From positions 56,553 to 120,552 of the forward strand of contig NZ_BMVO01000021.1 in the NCBI RefSeq assembly GCF_014650755.1: a stretch of DNA of 64,000 nucleotides, read 5' to 3'. The stretch comes from Streptomyces chryseus (lineage in GTDB: Bacteria; Actinomycetota; Actinomycetes; Streptomycetales; Streptomycetaceae). Shown here in pieces: positions 1-8,873 of the stretch. The notes under the pieces were generated by a model. It saw only the letters and a program-made list of their open reading frames with translations, ran no database searches and was not told where the DNA came from. How positions within the stretch are numbered: the stretch's first letter is position 1; each line of letters opens with the position of its first letter. The position numbers and the translations under genes were made by a program.

Positions 1-33
1 TACCTTCGGCTGTGCCACGCCCGTCAAGGGCGG

Positions 34-681
34 TCAACTGGCCACCTCGAGGTCGGGTACGACCTTGCGCAGCTCCTCGGCGTCGAGTGCGCCGGCCCGC
101 AGCAGGACGGGGACCTTCCCGGTGACGTCGACGATCGACGACGGGACGATGCCGGGCGTCGGGCCGCCGTCGAGGTACACGGAGACGGAGTCGCCGAGCA
201 TCTCCTGGGCCGCGTCGCAGTCCTCGGGAGCGGGGTGTCCCGTGAGGTTGGCGCTGGAGACGGCCATCGGGCCGAACTCGGTGAGCAGCTCGATGGCGAC
301 GGGGTGCAGCGGCATGCGGACGGCGACGGTGCCGCGCGTCTCGCCGAGGTCCCACTGCAGGGACGGCTGGTGGCGCGCGACGAGGGTGAGGGCGCCCGGC
401 CAGAACGCGTCGACGAGCTCCCACGCCTGCTCGGAGAAGTCCGTGACCAGGCCGTGCAGCGTGTTCGGGGAGCCGATGAGGACGGGTGTGGGCATGTTGC
501 GCCCGCGTCCCTTGGCCTCCAGGAGGTCGCCGACGGCCTCGGCGCTGAAGGCGTCGGCCCCGATGCCGTAGACGGTGTCGGTCGGGAGGACGACCAGCTC
601 GCCACGGCGGACGGCGGCCGCGGCTTCGCGAAGACCGGTCTTGCGGTCGGTCGCGTCGTTGCAGTCGTATCGCCGTGCCAT
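34..681 (-). CDS. L-threonylcarbamoyladenylate synthase (Sua5/YrdC family)
   Basis: 215 residues, the usual length for a single-domain YrdC/YwlC protein. The family makes threonylcarbamoyl-AMP from threonine, bicarbonate and ATP for the t6A37 modification of ANN-decoding tRNAs in the cytosol. Visible family signatures are LPTDTVYGIGADAF near residue 32, FWPGALTLV in the middle, and VSSANLTGHPAP followed by GGPTPGIVPSSIVDV toward the C-terminus. It lies 44 bp downstream of prmC on the same strand, the usual actinobacterial arrangement (prfA-prmC-sua5). Only 33 bp of window follow the stop, so its downstream neighbour is not visible. Confidence 0.9.
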   Translation of the reverse strand: MARRYDCNDATDRKTGLREAAAAVRRGELVVLPTDTVYGIGADAFSAEAVGDLLEAKGRGRNMPTPVLIGSPNTLHGLVTDFSEQAWELVDAFWPGALTLVARHQPSLQWDLGETRGTVAVRMPLHPVAIELLTEFGPMAVSSANLTGHPAPEDCDAAQEMLGDSVSVYLDGGPTPGIVPSSIVDVTGKVPVLLRAGALDAEELRKVVPDLEVAS

Positions 682-725
682 TTAACGGGCCTCCTCGTGC
701 GGGAACTGGATTCTGCGGCCGGCGG

Positions 726-1571
726 TCACGGCATGGCCTTGCGGGCGGTCGCGAAGCGGGGCCGGTTGTTGAGGTCGGGGTGGTCGGCCGCGTCGGCCCA
801 GCCACGCTCCTCGGTGAAGATCCACGGCACCTGGCCGCCCTGGGTGTCGGCGTGCTCGATGACGACGACGCCGCCGGGGCGCAGCAGGCGGTGGGCGGTG
901 CGCTCGATGTGGCGGATCAGGTCGAGGCCGTCCTCGCCGGAGAAGAGGGCCATCTCCGGGTCGTGGTCGCGGGCCTCGGGGGCGACGTACTCCCACTCGG
1001 TGAGCGGGATGTACGGCGGGTTGGATACGACGAGGTCCACCTGGCCGTCGAGCTCGGGGAGCGCGTCCCTGGCGTCGCCCTGGTGGATGGTGACGCGCGA
1101 GCCCTCGGCGTTCTTGCGGGTCCACTTGATCGCGTCGTCGGACAGCTCCACGCCGTGCACGCGCGAGCGCGGGACCTCCTGCGCCATGGCGAGCGCGATG
1201 GCGCCGGAGCCGGTGCACAGGTCGACGATGAGCGGCTCGACGACGTCCATGGCCCGTACGGCGTCTATGGCCCAGCCGACGACCGACTCGGTCTCGGGGC
1301 GGGGGACGAAGACGCCGGGGCCCACCTGGAGCTCCAGGAAGCGGAAGAAGGCGCGCCCGGTGATGTGCTGCAGCGGTTCGCGGGCCTCGCGGCGCGCGAT
1401 CGTCTCCCAGTAGCGCGCGTCGAAGTCGGCGTCCTTGACTTTGTGCAGCTCTCCCCGCTTGACGCCGTGCACGAACGCGGCGAGCTCCTCCGCGTCGAAC
1501 CGCGGTGAGGGCACGCCGGCGTCGGCCAGCCGCTGGGTGGCCTGAGCCACCTCGGCGAGCAGCAGATTCAT
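726..1571 (-). CDS. prmC: Release factor glutamine methyltransferase PrmC
   Basis: 281 residues. PrmC N5-methylates the glutamine of the GGQ motif of class I release factors using S-adenosylmethionine. The N-terminal helical domain (about residues 1-75) is followed by a Rossmann methyltransferase domain with the SAM-binding LIVDLCTGSGAIALAMA segment and the diagnostic NPPY motif in VVSNPPYIPLTEW. It sits 42 bp downstream of prfA, its substrate's gene, so cotranscription is likely. Length and start are typical. Confidence 0.95.
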   Translation of the reverse strand: MNLLLAEVAQATQRLADAGVPSPRFDAEELAAFVHGVKRGELHKVKDADFDARYWETIARREAREPLQHITGRAFFRFLELQVGPGVFVPRPETESVVGWAIDAVRAMDVVEPLIVDLCTGSGAIALAMAQEVPRSRVHGVELSDDAIKWTRKNAEGSRVTIHQGDARDALPELDGQVDLVVSNPPYIPLTEWEYVAPEARDHDPEMALFSGEDGLDLIRHIERTAHRLLRPGGVVVIEHADTQGGQVPWIFTEERGWADAADHPDLNNRPRFATARKAMP

Positions 1572-1613
1572 CCCGGTCCTCCGACTTGCAGGGGGCTTAC
1601 TGGCTTTGCTGGC

Positions 1614-2702
1614 TTACTGGCTTTCCTGGGCCGCCGCGAGCTTCGCGGCGGAGTCGGCGTCGACGCAGGCCTGGATCACGGCGTCCAGTTCGCCGTCGAG
1701 CACCTGGTCCAAGTTGTACGCCTTGAAGCCCACGCGGTGGTCCGAGATCCGGTTTTCCGGGAAGTTGTACGTACGGATCTTCTCCGAGCGGTCAACCGTG
1801 CGGACCTGGCTGCGGCGTACGTCGGAGGCTTCCTGCTCGGCGGCCTCCTGGGCGGCGGCGAGCAGCCGCGAGCGCAGGATGCGCATGGCCTGCTCCTTGT
1901 TCTGGAGCTGGCTCTTCTCGTTCTGGCAGGAGGCGACGACGCCGGTCGGCAGGTGGGTGATGCGGACCGCGGAGTCGGTGGTGTTGACGGACTGGCCGCC
2001 GGGGCCGGACGAGCGGTAGACGTCGATGCGCAGATCGTTGGCGTGGATCTCGACGTCGACCTCTTCGGCCTCGGGGGTGACGAGCACGCCGGCCGCCGAG
2101 GTGTGGATGCGGCCCTGCGACTCGGTGGAGGGCACGCGCTGCACGCGGTGCACGCCGCCCTCGTACTTCAGCCGCGCCCAGACGCCCTGGCCGGGCTCGG
2201 TGGCGCCGTTGCCGCCCTTGGTCTTCACCGCGACCTGGACGTCCTTGTAGCCGCCCAGCTCGGACTCGGTGGCGTCGATGATCTCGGTCTTCCAGCCCAC
2301 GCGCTCGGCGTACCGCAGGTACATGCGCAGCAGGTCGCCGGCGAAGAGGGCGGACTCGTCGCCGCCCGCGCCCGCCTTGACCTCGAGGATGACGTCCTTG
2401 TCGTCGCTGGGGTCGCGCGGGACGAGGAGCAGGCGGAGCTTCTCGGTGAGCTCGGCCTGCTGCTTCTCCAGCAGCTTCAGCTCGGCGGCGAAGTCCGGGT
2501 CGTCGTGGGCGAATTCGCGCGCGGTGACGATGTCCTCGCCGGTCAGCTTCCAGGCCCGGTACGTCCCGATGATCGGGGTCAGCTCGGCGTAGCGCTTGTT
2601 CAGCTTGCGCGCGTTCGCCTGGTCGGCGTGGACCGAGGGATCGGCCAGCTTCTTCTCGAGATCGGCGTGCTCACCGATCAGATCCTCGACCGCCTCGAAC
2701 AT
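1614..2702 (-). CDS. prfA: Peptide chain release factor 1
   Basis: 362 residues from the chosen ATG at 2702 (MFEAVEDLIGEH), preceded by AGGAG; an upstream in-frame ATG at 2723 has no ribosome site. RF1 terminates translation at UAA and UAG. The codon-recognition region VQRVPSTESQGR carries the PxT tripeptide (PST here) and the catalytic GGQ lies in SSGPGGQSVNTTDS. It follows rpmE by about 116 bp, with a hairpin terminator between them, and precedes prmC, which methylates the GGQ glutamine. Confidence 0.95.
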   Translation of the reverse strand: MFEAVEDLIGEHADLEKKLADPSVHADQANARKLNKRYAELTPIIGTYRAWKLTGEDIVTAREFAHDDPDFAAELKLLEKQQAELTEKLRLLLVPRDPSDDKDVILEVKAGAGGDESALFAGDLLRMYLRYAERVGWKTEIIDATESELGGYKDVQVAVKTKGGNGATEPGQGVWARLKYEGGVHRVQRVPSTESQGRIHTSAAGVLVTPEAEEVDVEIHANDLRIDVYRSSGPGGQSVNTTDSAVRITHLPTGVVASCQNEKSQLQNKEQAMRILRSRLLAAAQEAAEQEASDVRRSQVRTVDRSEKIRTYNFPENRISDHRVGFKAYNLDQVLDGELDAVIQACVDADSAAKLAAAQESQ

Positions 2703-2763
2703 CTTCGGGCTCCTGGGTAGCAAAAAACGAAAGGGAAGTGCGGACTGCGTGCGTCACGACAAA

Positions 2764-2809
2764 GCGCCGGTCCTCCCCGCCCCTGTACGGAGCGGCCGAG
2801 GACCGGCGC
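2764..2809 (-). terminator. Intrinsic terminator after rpmE
   Basis: A perfect 12-bp inverted repeat (GCGCCGGTCCTC / GAGGACCGGCGC) with a 22-nt loop lies 10 bp past the rpmE stop. On the minus strand it is followed by TTTGTCG. It probably limits read-through from rpmE into prfA. Confidence 0.75.
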
Positions 2810-2818
2810 GATGGCTCG

Positions 2819-3037
2819 CTACTTCGCGGCGGCAGCCTTGCCGAAGCGGGCCTCGAAGCGGGCCACGCGGCCACCGGTGTCGAGGATCTTCTGCTTGCCC
2901 GTGTAGAACGGGTGGCACTCGGAGCAGACCTCGGCACGGACGGTGCCGCTGGAGATCGTGCTGCGGGTGGTGAACGACGCGCCACAGGTACAGCTGACCT
3001 GGGTCTCGACGTACTCGGGGTGGATTTCGCGCTTCAA
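2819..3037 (-). CDS. rpmE: 50S ribosomal protein L31 (zinc-binding form)
   Basis: 72 residues from a TTG start at 3037, chosen because the translation begins (M)KREIHPEYVETQ exactly as in L31 and because AGGAG lies 7 nt upstream; longer in-frame readings have no homology. Four cysteines (SCTCG near residue 16 and CSEC near residue 38) mark the C+ zinc-ribbon type, not the zinc-independent paralogue usually under Zur control. It is a large-subunit protein of the central protuberance. Confidence 0.95.
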   Translation of the reverse strand: MKREIHPEYVETQVSCTCGASFTTRSTISSGTVRAEVCSECHPFYTGKQKILDTGGRVARFEARFGKAAAAK

Positions 3038-3174
3038 GGTGTCTCCTAGTTTCGGGAGGGCGCCGGGTCGCACGCGCGGATTGCGCATACGTGAACCGGG
3101 GCCGACGTACCAGTCTGCCAGCACTGGCCGCATCTCCCAAAACCGGGGACGGCCCGGAACTATTCCCCCGCCCG

Positions 3175-4290
3175 CTACCGGCTCCGTACGACCTGGCCCG
3201 CGTCGCCCTGGTCGCCCGCCGAGCCCTTGGTGGCGGAGGCCGGTACGGGCTTGTCCTGCCGCAGCGCGTCCCACACCCGCTTCGACTGGCGCTGGAGCGG
3301 CAGGACGCGGTTGGGGTCGGCCGGGTCGTACCGCACGGGCAGCGTCACCATCTTCATGTCGCCCGGACCGATGCCCTTCAGGCCGTTCGCGAAGCCCATG
3401 AGCTCCTTGACCGAGGCGAGGTCGGAGTCGGTGGTGACGGCCTTGGTGGCACTGTCGGCCAGGCCGAGCAGCTTCTTCGGGCTGGTGAAGACACCGACGT
3501 CCTTGACCTGGTTGATCAGCGCCTTGATGAAGGCCTGCTGGAGCTGGATGCGGCCGAGGTCGCTGCCGTCGCCGACGCTCTTGCGGGTCCGTACGAGACC
3601 GAGTGACTGCTCGCCGCCGAGGGTGTGCGTGCCGGGCTTGAGGTGCAGATGGCTCTTGTCGTCGTCGATGGCCTGCCGGGTGGTGATCTCCACCCCGCCC
3701 AGCTCGTCGATGAGCTTCTTGAAGCCGGTGAAGTCGACCTCGACGTAGTGGTCCATGCGGATGCCGGACATCTTCTCGACGGCCTTGACCGCGCAGGCCG
3801 GGCCGCCGACCTCGTACGCCGTGTTGAACATCTGGTGCCCGGCGCCCGGGACGGCGGCGCCGCCGCTGTCCGAGGCGCAGGCGGGACGGTCGATCAGGGT
3901 GTCGCGCGGTATGGAGACGACGCCGGCCTTCTCGCGGCCCTCGTACACGTGCAGGACCATCGCGGTGTCGGAGCGGGCGCCGCCCTCGTCCTCGCCGTAC
4001 TTCGCGTTGTCGCCCGAGCGGGAGTCGGAGCCGAGGACGAGGACGTCCAGGGAGCCGTTGTCGACGTCGTCGGGGCGGTCGCCGCCGAGCTGGGTGTTGA
4101 TGTCAACACCCTTCAGATTGCCGTCGAGTTGGACGTACACGAAACCGAGTCCCGTGCCCCCGAGCAGCACCACCGCGGCGGCGGTCCACGCGGCGGCGGT
4201 CAGCGCCTTCGGGCGGGCGCCGGGCTCCGGGGACTTCCGGCGCTTGCCGGTGCCCCGTATTCGGCCGCTCCTGCTCTGCTGCTCACCCAT
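3175..4290 (-). CDS. LCP (LytR-CpsA-Psr) family wall glycopolymer ligase
   Basis: 371 residues from ATG 4290 (MGEQQSRSGRIRG), with GGGGAG 6 nt upstream. A basic cytoplasmic N-terminus is followed by one membrane helix (about residues 33-55, AAAVVLLGGTGLGFVY) and an extracellular LCP domain with DVLVLGSDSR, the GVVSIPRDTLI strand, a DxDFTGFKKLIDELGGV segment and LVRTRKSVGDGSDLGR, which holds the arginines that bind polyprenyl pyrophosphate. The family transfers wall glycopolymers from lipid carriers to peptidoglycan outside the membrane. It is transcribed alone between rpmE and the secreted protease. Confidence 0.88.
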   Translation of the reverse strand: MGEQQSRSGRIRGTGKRRKSPEPGARPKALTAAAWTAAAVVLLGGTGLGFVYVQLDGNLKGVDINTQLGGDRPDDVDNGSLDVLVLGSDSRSGDNAKYGEDEGGARSDTAMVLHVYEGREKAGVVSIPRDTLIDRPACASDSGGAAVPGAGHQMFNTAYEVGGPACAVKAVEKMSGIRMDHYVEVDFTGFKKLIDELGGVEITTRQAIDDDKSHLHLKPGTHTLGGEQSLGLVRTRKSVGDGSDLGRIQLQQAFIKALINQVKDVGVFTSPKKLLGLADSATKAVTTDSDLASVKELMGFANGLKGIGPGDMKMVTLPVRYDPADPNRVLPLQRQSKRVWDALRQDKPVPASATKGSAGDQGDAGQVVRSR

Positions 4291-4401
4291 GTTCTCCCCA
4301 GCGCTCGTTGGTTCCGGTACCTCCTGCCGTGGCGATCGGGCACGGTATGTCGGCACTTACGACACTTGTCAGACGGCGGATCACCGTGAAGGGTTGCACA
4401 A

Positions 4402-4439
4402 CGCCCTGTGGCCCCTGCTGGCGCAGGGGCCACAGGGCG
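4402..4439 (-). terminator. Strong hairpin terminator of the secreted protease gene
   Basis: A perfect 16-bp stem (left arm 4402-4417, right arm 4424-4439) with a 6-nt loop lies 52 bp beyond the stop of the protease gene. No U-run follows, as is common in Streptomyces. Confidence 0.8.
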
Positions 4440-4490
4440 CGGATGAGCGGTCCGGGCGAGAGGGACCAACGTCCTTTCCCACCAGGCCTT

Positions 4491-6230
4491 TCAGCCGAAG
4501 ATGTCGTACTGCTGCCAGCCGGTGCCGATCTTAACGCGTGTGGCGAAGATCTCCGAGGAGCCCTTGCCGGTGCCCGGGTAGAGATACATCGTGCCGCCGG
4601 GCGTACGGGCCAGGAAGTCGGCCCTGCCGTCGCCGGTGACGTCACCGGCCGCGTCGAAGGCGTTGTAGTCGGGCCACGTACGGACCTCGACCTTGGCGGC
4701 GAAGGCGCCGCTGCCCGCCTTGCCCGTCCCCTTGTGAAGGAACATCTCGGACGTACTGGCCTTGCGGGCGATCAGGTCGGCCTTGCCGTCGCCGTTGAAG
4801 TCACCGTTGCCGCGCACGGAGTTGTACTGGCTCCAGCCGGTGCCGGCCTTGACGCGGGGCGAGAAGGTGCCGTTCCCCTTGCCCGGATGGATCCACAGGA
4901 CGCCCGCGGAGTCGACGGACAGCAGGTCGGGCAGGGCGTCGCCGGTGACATCGCCGGGGACGACGACGTGCTTCCTGGAGCCCCAGCCGGACGCGATCTT
5001 CGTGTTGGCCCACTTGCGGGTGGACGGCACGTAGTGCGACCACCAGAGCTCCCCGGAGGTCGTACGGACGACCAGGTCCTCCAGGCCGTCGCGGTTCAGG
5101 TCGCTCTGGAGGATCACGTTGGTGCCGCTGTAGTCGCCCTGGCTGACGCGTGCGGCCAGCGAGGTGCCCTTGGAGGCGTACGAGTAGAGGGTGCCGCCGG
5201 AGCTGCGCCGGGCGAGGACGTCGGAGCGGTGGTCGCCGCTCAGGTTGGCGTCGTCCACGCGCGGGACGACGGATCCGGCGTACGAGCTGACCTTGGCGTA
5301 GACGCTGTACGCGCCCTTCTCGACGCAGTCCTTGATGCCCCACGAGACCACGCCGACGATCCTGCCGCCGACGACCAGCGGGCCGCCCGAGTCACCGTTG
5401 CAGGCGGTCTTCGTGCCGCTGTCCCGGCCGCTGGCGGGCTTGCCCGCGCAGACCATGTGGCCCTTGACGAACTGGTGGCCGAGCTGCCAGTTCGCGCACG
5501 TGGCATCGGAGTTGAGGGGCAGCTGGGCCTTGCGGAGCGTCTGCGAGACGGCGTTGCTGGTGGACGTGGTGCGGCCCCAGCCGTAGACCGTGGCGAGGGT
5601 CCCGGGCCGGTACGACGTGGTGTCGTTCGACTTCGTGATGTTGATCGGCTCGGCCTTGACCGGGGCGGCCAGGGTCAGGACGGCGATGTCGTTGTCGAGC
5701 GTGTAGTCGCTGTACTTCGGGTGGTTCCACTGCCGCCACACGGCCGACTTCGTGCCGCCGGTGCCCAGCTTCTCGCTTCCGGTGACGACGACGCCCTTGG
5801 CCTTCCAGTTGACGCCCTTGACGCAGTGCGCCGCGGTCAGGATCTTCGTCGGCGCGACGACGGCGCCGCCGCAGAAGAAGGAGTCGGGGCCGTCGTTGTA
5901 GAAGAGCTGGGCCATCCACGGAGCCGAGGCGATGCTCGTGCTCGTACCGCCGATGACCATCGGCTCGATCGTCCCGCCGGACGAGAACCGGTCCGCCGTG
6001 GGCGGCTGCTGGGCCTTCCTGGCCGCCGACGCGAGCCGCGCGGCCAGTTCCGCCTGGGAGGGCGCGGTGACGGCCGGCTCGCTCACGGGCGGCGCGGGCG
6101 GCGGCGGTGCCGCGTTGGCCGGGGCCATCAGCATCGCACCGGCGACGGCGGCCGCGATCATCGCGCCCGCCACCGGCACGGCTGCGCGTATCCGGCGACG
6201 GTGTCGGCCGCCCTGCTTGCCAGAGATCAC
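4491..6230 (-). CDS. Secreted trypsin-like serine protease with VCBS/FG-GAP repeats
   Basis: 579 residues from a GTG at 6230 (ISGKQGGRHRRRIRAAV...), chosen because AGGAG lies 6 nt upstream and a typical basic/hydrophobic signal peptide ending near APANA follows at once. After a Pro-rich propeptide comes an S1 chymotrypsin-fold domain with His in TAAHCV, Asp in DNDIAVL and Ser in NGDSGGPLV. The C-terminal half (about residues 300-579) is a run of VCBS/FG-GAP units of the D-x-N/T-GDG-x-D-L type (DLNRDGLEDL, DVTGDALPDL, DFNGDGKADL, DVTGDGRADF), probably a calcium-binding beta-propeller. It would act outside the cell as a protease. The same repeat family recurs in the two proteins at 17-20 kb. 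Confidence 0.88.
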   Translation of the reverse strand: MISGKQGGRHRRRIRAAVPVAGAMIAAAVAGAMLMAPANAAPPPPAPPVSEPAVTAPSQAELAARLASAARKAQQPPTADRFSSGGTIEPMVIGGTSTSIASAPWMAQLFYNDGPDSFFCGGAVVAPTKILTAAHCVKGVNWKAKGVVVTGSEKLGTGGTKSAVWRQWNHPKYSDYTLDNDIAVLTLAAPVKAEPINITKSNDTTSYRPGTLATVYGWGRTTSTSNAVSQTLRKAQLPLNSDATCANWQLGHQFVKGHMVCAGKPASGRDSGTKTACNGDSGGPLVVGGRIVGVVSWGIKDCVEKGAYSVYAKVSSYAGSVVPRVDDANLSGDHRSDVLARRSSGGTLYSYASKGTSLAARVSQGDYSGTNVILQSDLNRDGLEDLVVRTTSGELWWSHYVPSTRKWANTKIASGWGSRKHVVVPGDVTGDALPDLLSVDSAGVLWIHPGKGNGTFSPRVKAGTGWSQYNSVRGNGDFNGDGKADLIARKASTSEMFLHKGTGKAGSGAFAAKVEVRTWPDYNAFDAAGDVTGDGRADFLARTPGGTMYLYPGTGKGSSEIFATRVKIGTGWQQYDIFG

Positions 6231-6402
6231 TCGGGACTCCTGATTCAGATGTACGGGAAGGCGCCCCACATGGATCCCCCACCTGCGGCCGATCGATCGT
6301 AGGACCGACTCCCTTACACCTGGAGCCACTTGTGACCAACCAGTGAACACAACTTGGCAACACCTTTACGGTTGCCGGGGTTTGCATCGCCGGGAACGAC
6401 AA

Positions 6403-6434
6403 AGCCGCCCCGCCACTTTCGTGACGGGGCGGCT
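6403..6434 (-). terminator. Intrinsic terminator of rho
   Basis: A 10-bp stem (AGCCGCCCCG / CGGGGCGGCT) lies 18 bp beyond the rho stop and is followed on the minus strand by TTTGTCGTT. It is the most canonical intrinsic terminator in the left half of the window. Confidence 0.8.
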
Positions 6435-6451
6435 CGGCGGTACTGCGGCGG

Positions 6452-8536
6452 TCAGTCGCTGCCGTTGCCCGACGGAGTCGTCTTGGCGATCTGCATCAGG
6501 AACTCGGCGTTCGACTTCGTCTGCTTCATCTTGTCCAGCAGCAGCTCGATCGCCTGCTGCGAGTCGAGGGCGTGCAGCACCCGGCGCAGCTTCCAGACGA
6601 TGGCGAGCTCTTCCGCGTTGAGGAGGATCTCCTCCTTGCGGGTGCCGGACGGGTCGACGTCGACAGCCGGGAAGATGCGCTTGTCGGCGAGCTTCCGGTC
6701 GAGCTTGAGCTCCATGTTGCCGGTGCCCTTGAACTCCTCGAAGATCACCTCGTCCATGCGCGAGCCGGTCTCGACGAGCGCGGTGGCCAGGATGGTCAGC
6801 GAGCCGCCGTCCTCGATGTTGCGCGCCGCACCGAAGAAGCGCTTCGGCGGGTAGAGCGCGGTCGAGTCGACACCACCGGACAGGATGCGTCCGGAGGCGG
6901 GAGCCGCGAGGTTGTACGCGCGGCCCAGACGGGTGATCGAGTCCAGCAGGACGACCACGTCGTGACCCAGCTCGACGAGGCGCTTCGCGCGCTCGATGGC
7001 CAGCTCGGCGACGGTGGTGTGGTCCTCGGCCGGCCGGTCGAAGGTCGAGGAGATGACCTCGCCCTTCACCGACCGCTGCATGTCGGTGACCTCTTCCGGA
7101 CGCTCGTCGACCAGGACGACCATCAGGTGGCACTCGGGGTTGTTGACGGTGATCGCGTTGGCGATCGCCTGCATGATCATGGTCTTGCCGGTCTTCGGCG
7201 GGGCCACGATCAGGCCGCGCTGGCCCTTGCCGATCGGCGCGACGAGGTCGATGATCCGGGTCGTCAGGACGCCCGGGTCGGTCTCGAGGCGCAGTCTGTC
7301 CTGCGGGTACAGCGGCGTCAGCTTGTTGAACTCCGGTCGCCCGCGGCCGGATTCGGCCGCCATGCCGTTCGCGGAGTCGAGGCGTACGAGCGCGTTGAAC
7401 TTCTCGCGGCGCTCGCCGTCCTTGGGCTGGCGGACGGCGCCGGTGACGTGGTCACCCTTGCGCAGGCCGTTCTTGCGCACCTGGGCCAGCGACACGTACA
7501 CGTCGTTCGGGCCCGGCAGGTAGCCGGAGGTCCGGATGAACGCGTAGTTGTCGAGGATGTCGAGGATGCCCGCGACAGGGATCAGTACGTCGTCGTCCGA
7601 GACCGGCGGCGCGTCGCTGCCGAACTCCTCGCGGCCACGACGGCCACGACGGTCGCGGTAGCGGCCGCGGCGGCCACGGCGGCCACCCTCGAAATCGTCG
7701 TCGTCCTGCGGTCCGGCGCCCTGCGGGCCGCCCTGGCCGCCCTGGCGCTGCTGGCGCTGGCCGCCCTGGTCGTCGCCCTTGCCGCGGTCACGGCGCTCGC
7801 CGCGGTCCCCGCGGTCCTGGCGCTCGCCGCGCTGGCCGTCGCCGCGCTCACCACGGTCGCCGCGCTCGCCGCGCTCGCCGCGGTCACGCTGACCGCGCTC
7901 ACGGCGGTCGCCGCGCTGGCCGCGCTCCTGGCGGTCGCCCCTGCGGCCCTCGGCCGTGTCGACGGCGGCTTCGGCCTTGGCCTCGGGCTGCGCGTCGGTC
8001 CGTACCTCGGTCTTGAGGTCGGCCTTGGGCTCGGCCTTCACCTCGGTGGCGACAGCCGACTCGGGGCTGCCCGCCTGTGCGGTGGCACGACGTCGGCGGC
8101 GCTCGCCGGCCGGCTGGTCGTCGCTGGCCGGCTGACCGGGGATGTCGATCTGCTGCTGGGCCACGGCCTTCTCGGCGGCGGGCGCGGCGGCCGGGGCCTT
8201 GGCGCTCTCGTCGCCCGTACGGGCCTTGGAGGTGGCGCGGCGCTTCGGCTTGGTCTCTGCGGCGGAGCCGGCCGTCTCGGCGCTCTTGGCCGGGGCGGAG
8301 CCTCCGGCCTGCGCCTCCTTGATGACCTCGATCAGCTGGCTCTTGCGCATGCGCGCGGTGCCCCTGATACCGAGGCCGGACGCGACCTGCTGCAGCTCGG
8401 CCAGGACCATGCCGTCGAGGCCGGTGCCGGAGCGGCGGCGCCGTGCGGCACTACCAGTGGCAGCACCTGCGGCGGACGCGGTGTTGTCGACATTCTTGTC
8501 GGCAGTCACGCCCATCAGATCGGTGGTGTCGCTCAC
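6452..8536 (-). CDS. rho: Transcription termination factor Rho
   Basis: 694 residues from GTG 8536 (SDTTDLMGVTADKN...), preceded by GGAAGGA. The order is an N-terminal Rho_N helical domain (LDGMVLAELQQVASGLGI, RMRKSQLIEVIKEA), a long acidic/basic low-complexity insert, the cold-shock-like RNA-binding domain (VAGILDILDNYAFIRTSGYL) and the RecA-type ATPase with Walker A APPKTGKTMIMQ and Walker B VVLLDSITRLGRAYN. The insert (about residues 205-320) has many RGD/RGE/RDR units, as in other high-GC actinobacterial Rho proteins, where such inserts add RNA contacts. Compared with E. coli Rho (419 residues), the extra length is all N-terminal. thrB lies upstream on the same strand, 337 bp away. Confidence 0.95.
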   Translation of the reverse strand: MSDTTDLMGVTADKNVDNTASAAGAATGSAARRRRSGTGLDGMVLAELQQVASGLGIRGTARMRKSQLIEVIKEAQAGGSAPAKSAETAGSAAETKPKRRATSKARTGDESAKAPAAAPAAEKAVAQQQIDIPGQPASDDQPAGERRRRRATAQAGSPESAVATEVKAEPKADLKTEVRTDAQPEAKAEAAVDTAEGRRGDRQERGQRGDRRERGQRDRGERGERGDRGERGDGQRGERQDRGDRGERRDRGKGDDQGGQRQQRQGGQGGPQGAGPQDDDDFEGGRRGRRGRYRDRRGRRGREEFGSDAPPVSDDDVLIPVAGILDILDNYAFIRTSGYLPGPNDVYVSLAQVRKNGLRKGDHVTGAVRQPKDGERREKFNALVRLDSANGMAAESGRGRPEFNKLTPLYPQDRLRLETDPGVLTTRIIDLVAPIGKGQRGLIVAPPKTGKTMIMQAIANAITVNNPECHLMVVLVDERPEEVTDMQRSVKGEVISSTFDRPAEDHTTVAELAIERAKRLVELGHDVVVLLDSITRLGRAYNLAAPASGRILSGGVDSTALYPPKRFFGAARNIEDGGSLTILATALVETGSRMDEVIFEEFKGTGNMELKLDRKLADKRIFPAVDVDPSGTRKEEILLNAEELAIVWKLRRVLHALDSQQAIELLLDKMKQTKSNAEFLMQIAKTTPSGNGSD

Positions 8537-8873
8537 GAAGGGTCCTTCCCTGGAGCGGACGTCGGCCTGTCTGGCTCGGCGACCGGTTGTGCTGTCCGAC
8601 TGCGGTCTTGTTGAACCGTGCCGGGGCGGTGGTCCGCCGGATACGGCGGAAGAGATAAACGTGCTGGGGGTCCGGCTCGTGCAAATGCCGGTTCCGGAGC
8701 GTGCTCGAAACTGCTCAGGCAGGCTGCTCAGGCAGTTGGGGAGGCTCCCGGAAGAAGTGTGGTCCCGAACGGGGACACGATGCACCGCGCCACAAGGACG
8801 CCGGGTGCAGACTTGAGATTAACACTACCGGATCCAACAAATATTCCCCCTCTCGTTCACCGGCAATCGCGTG
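8537..8873 (-). promoter_or_regulatory. Leader/promoter region of rho
   Basis: A 337-bp gap between thrB and rho with no supported gene. It holds the rho ribosome site next to the GTG. An AT-richer patch around 8815-8850 (TTAACACTACCGG, AACAAATATTCC) stands out from the GC-rich surroundings and is where I would expect a minus-strand promoter. I see no clear terminator for thrB here. The long 5' leader would allow autogenous control of rho, but that is inference. Confidence 0.4.

Noticed and set aside
4308..6302. 664-aa plus-strand ORF opposite the trypsin-like gene
   Set aside because: Low-complexity Val/Ala/Gly/Arg reading antisense to a gene with clear catalytic motifs; a GC-bias shadow.
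6572..8614. 680-aa plus-strand ORF opposite rho
   Set aside because: Ala/Leu-rich antisense reading with no domain; it exists because rho has extreme third-position GC bias.
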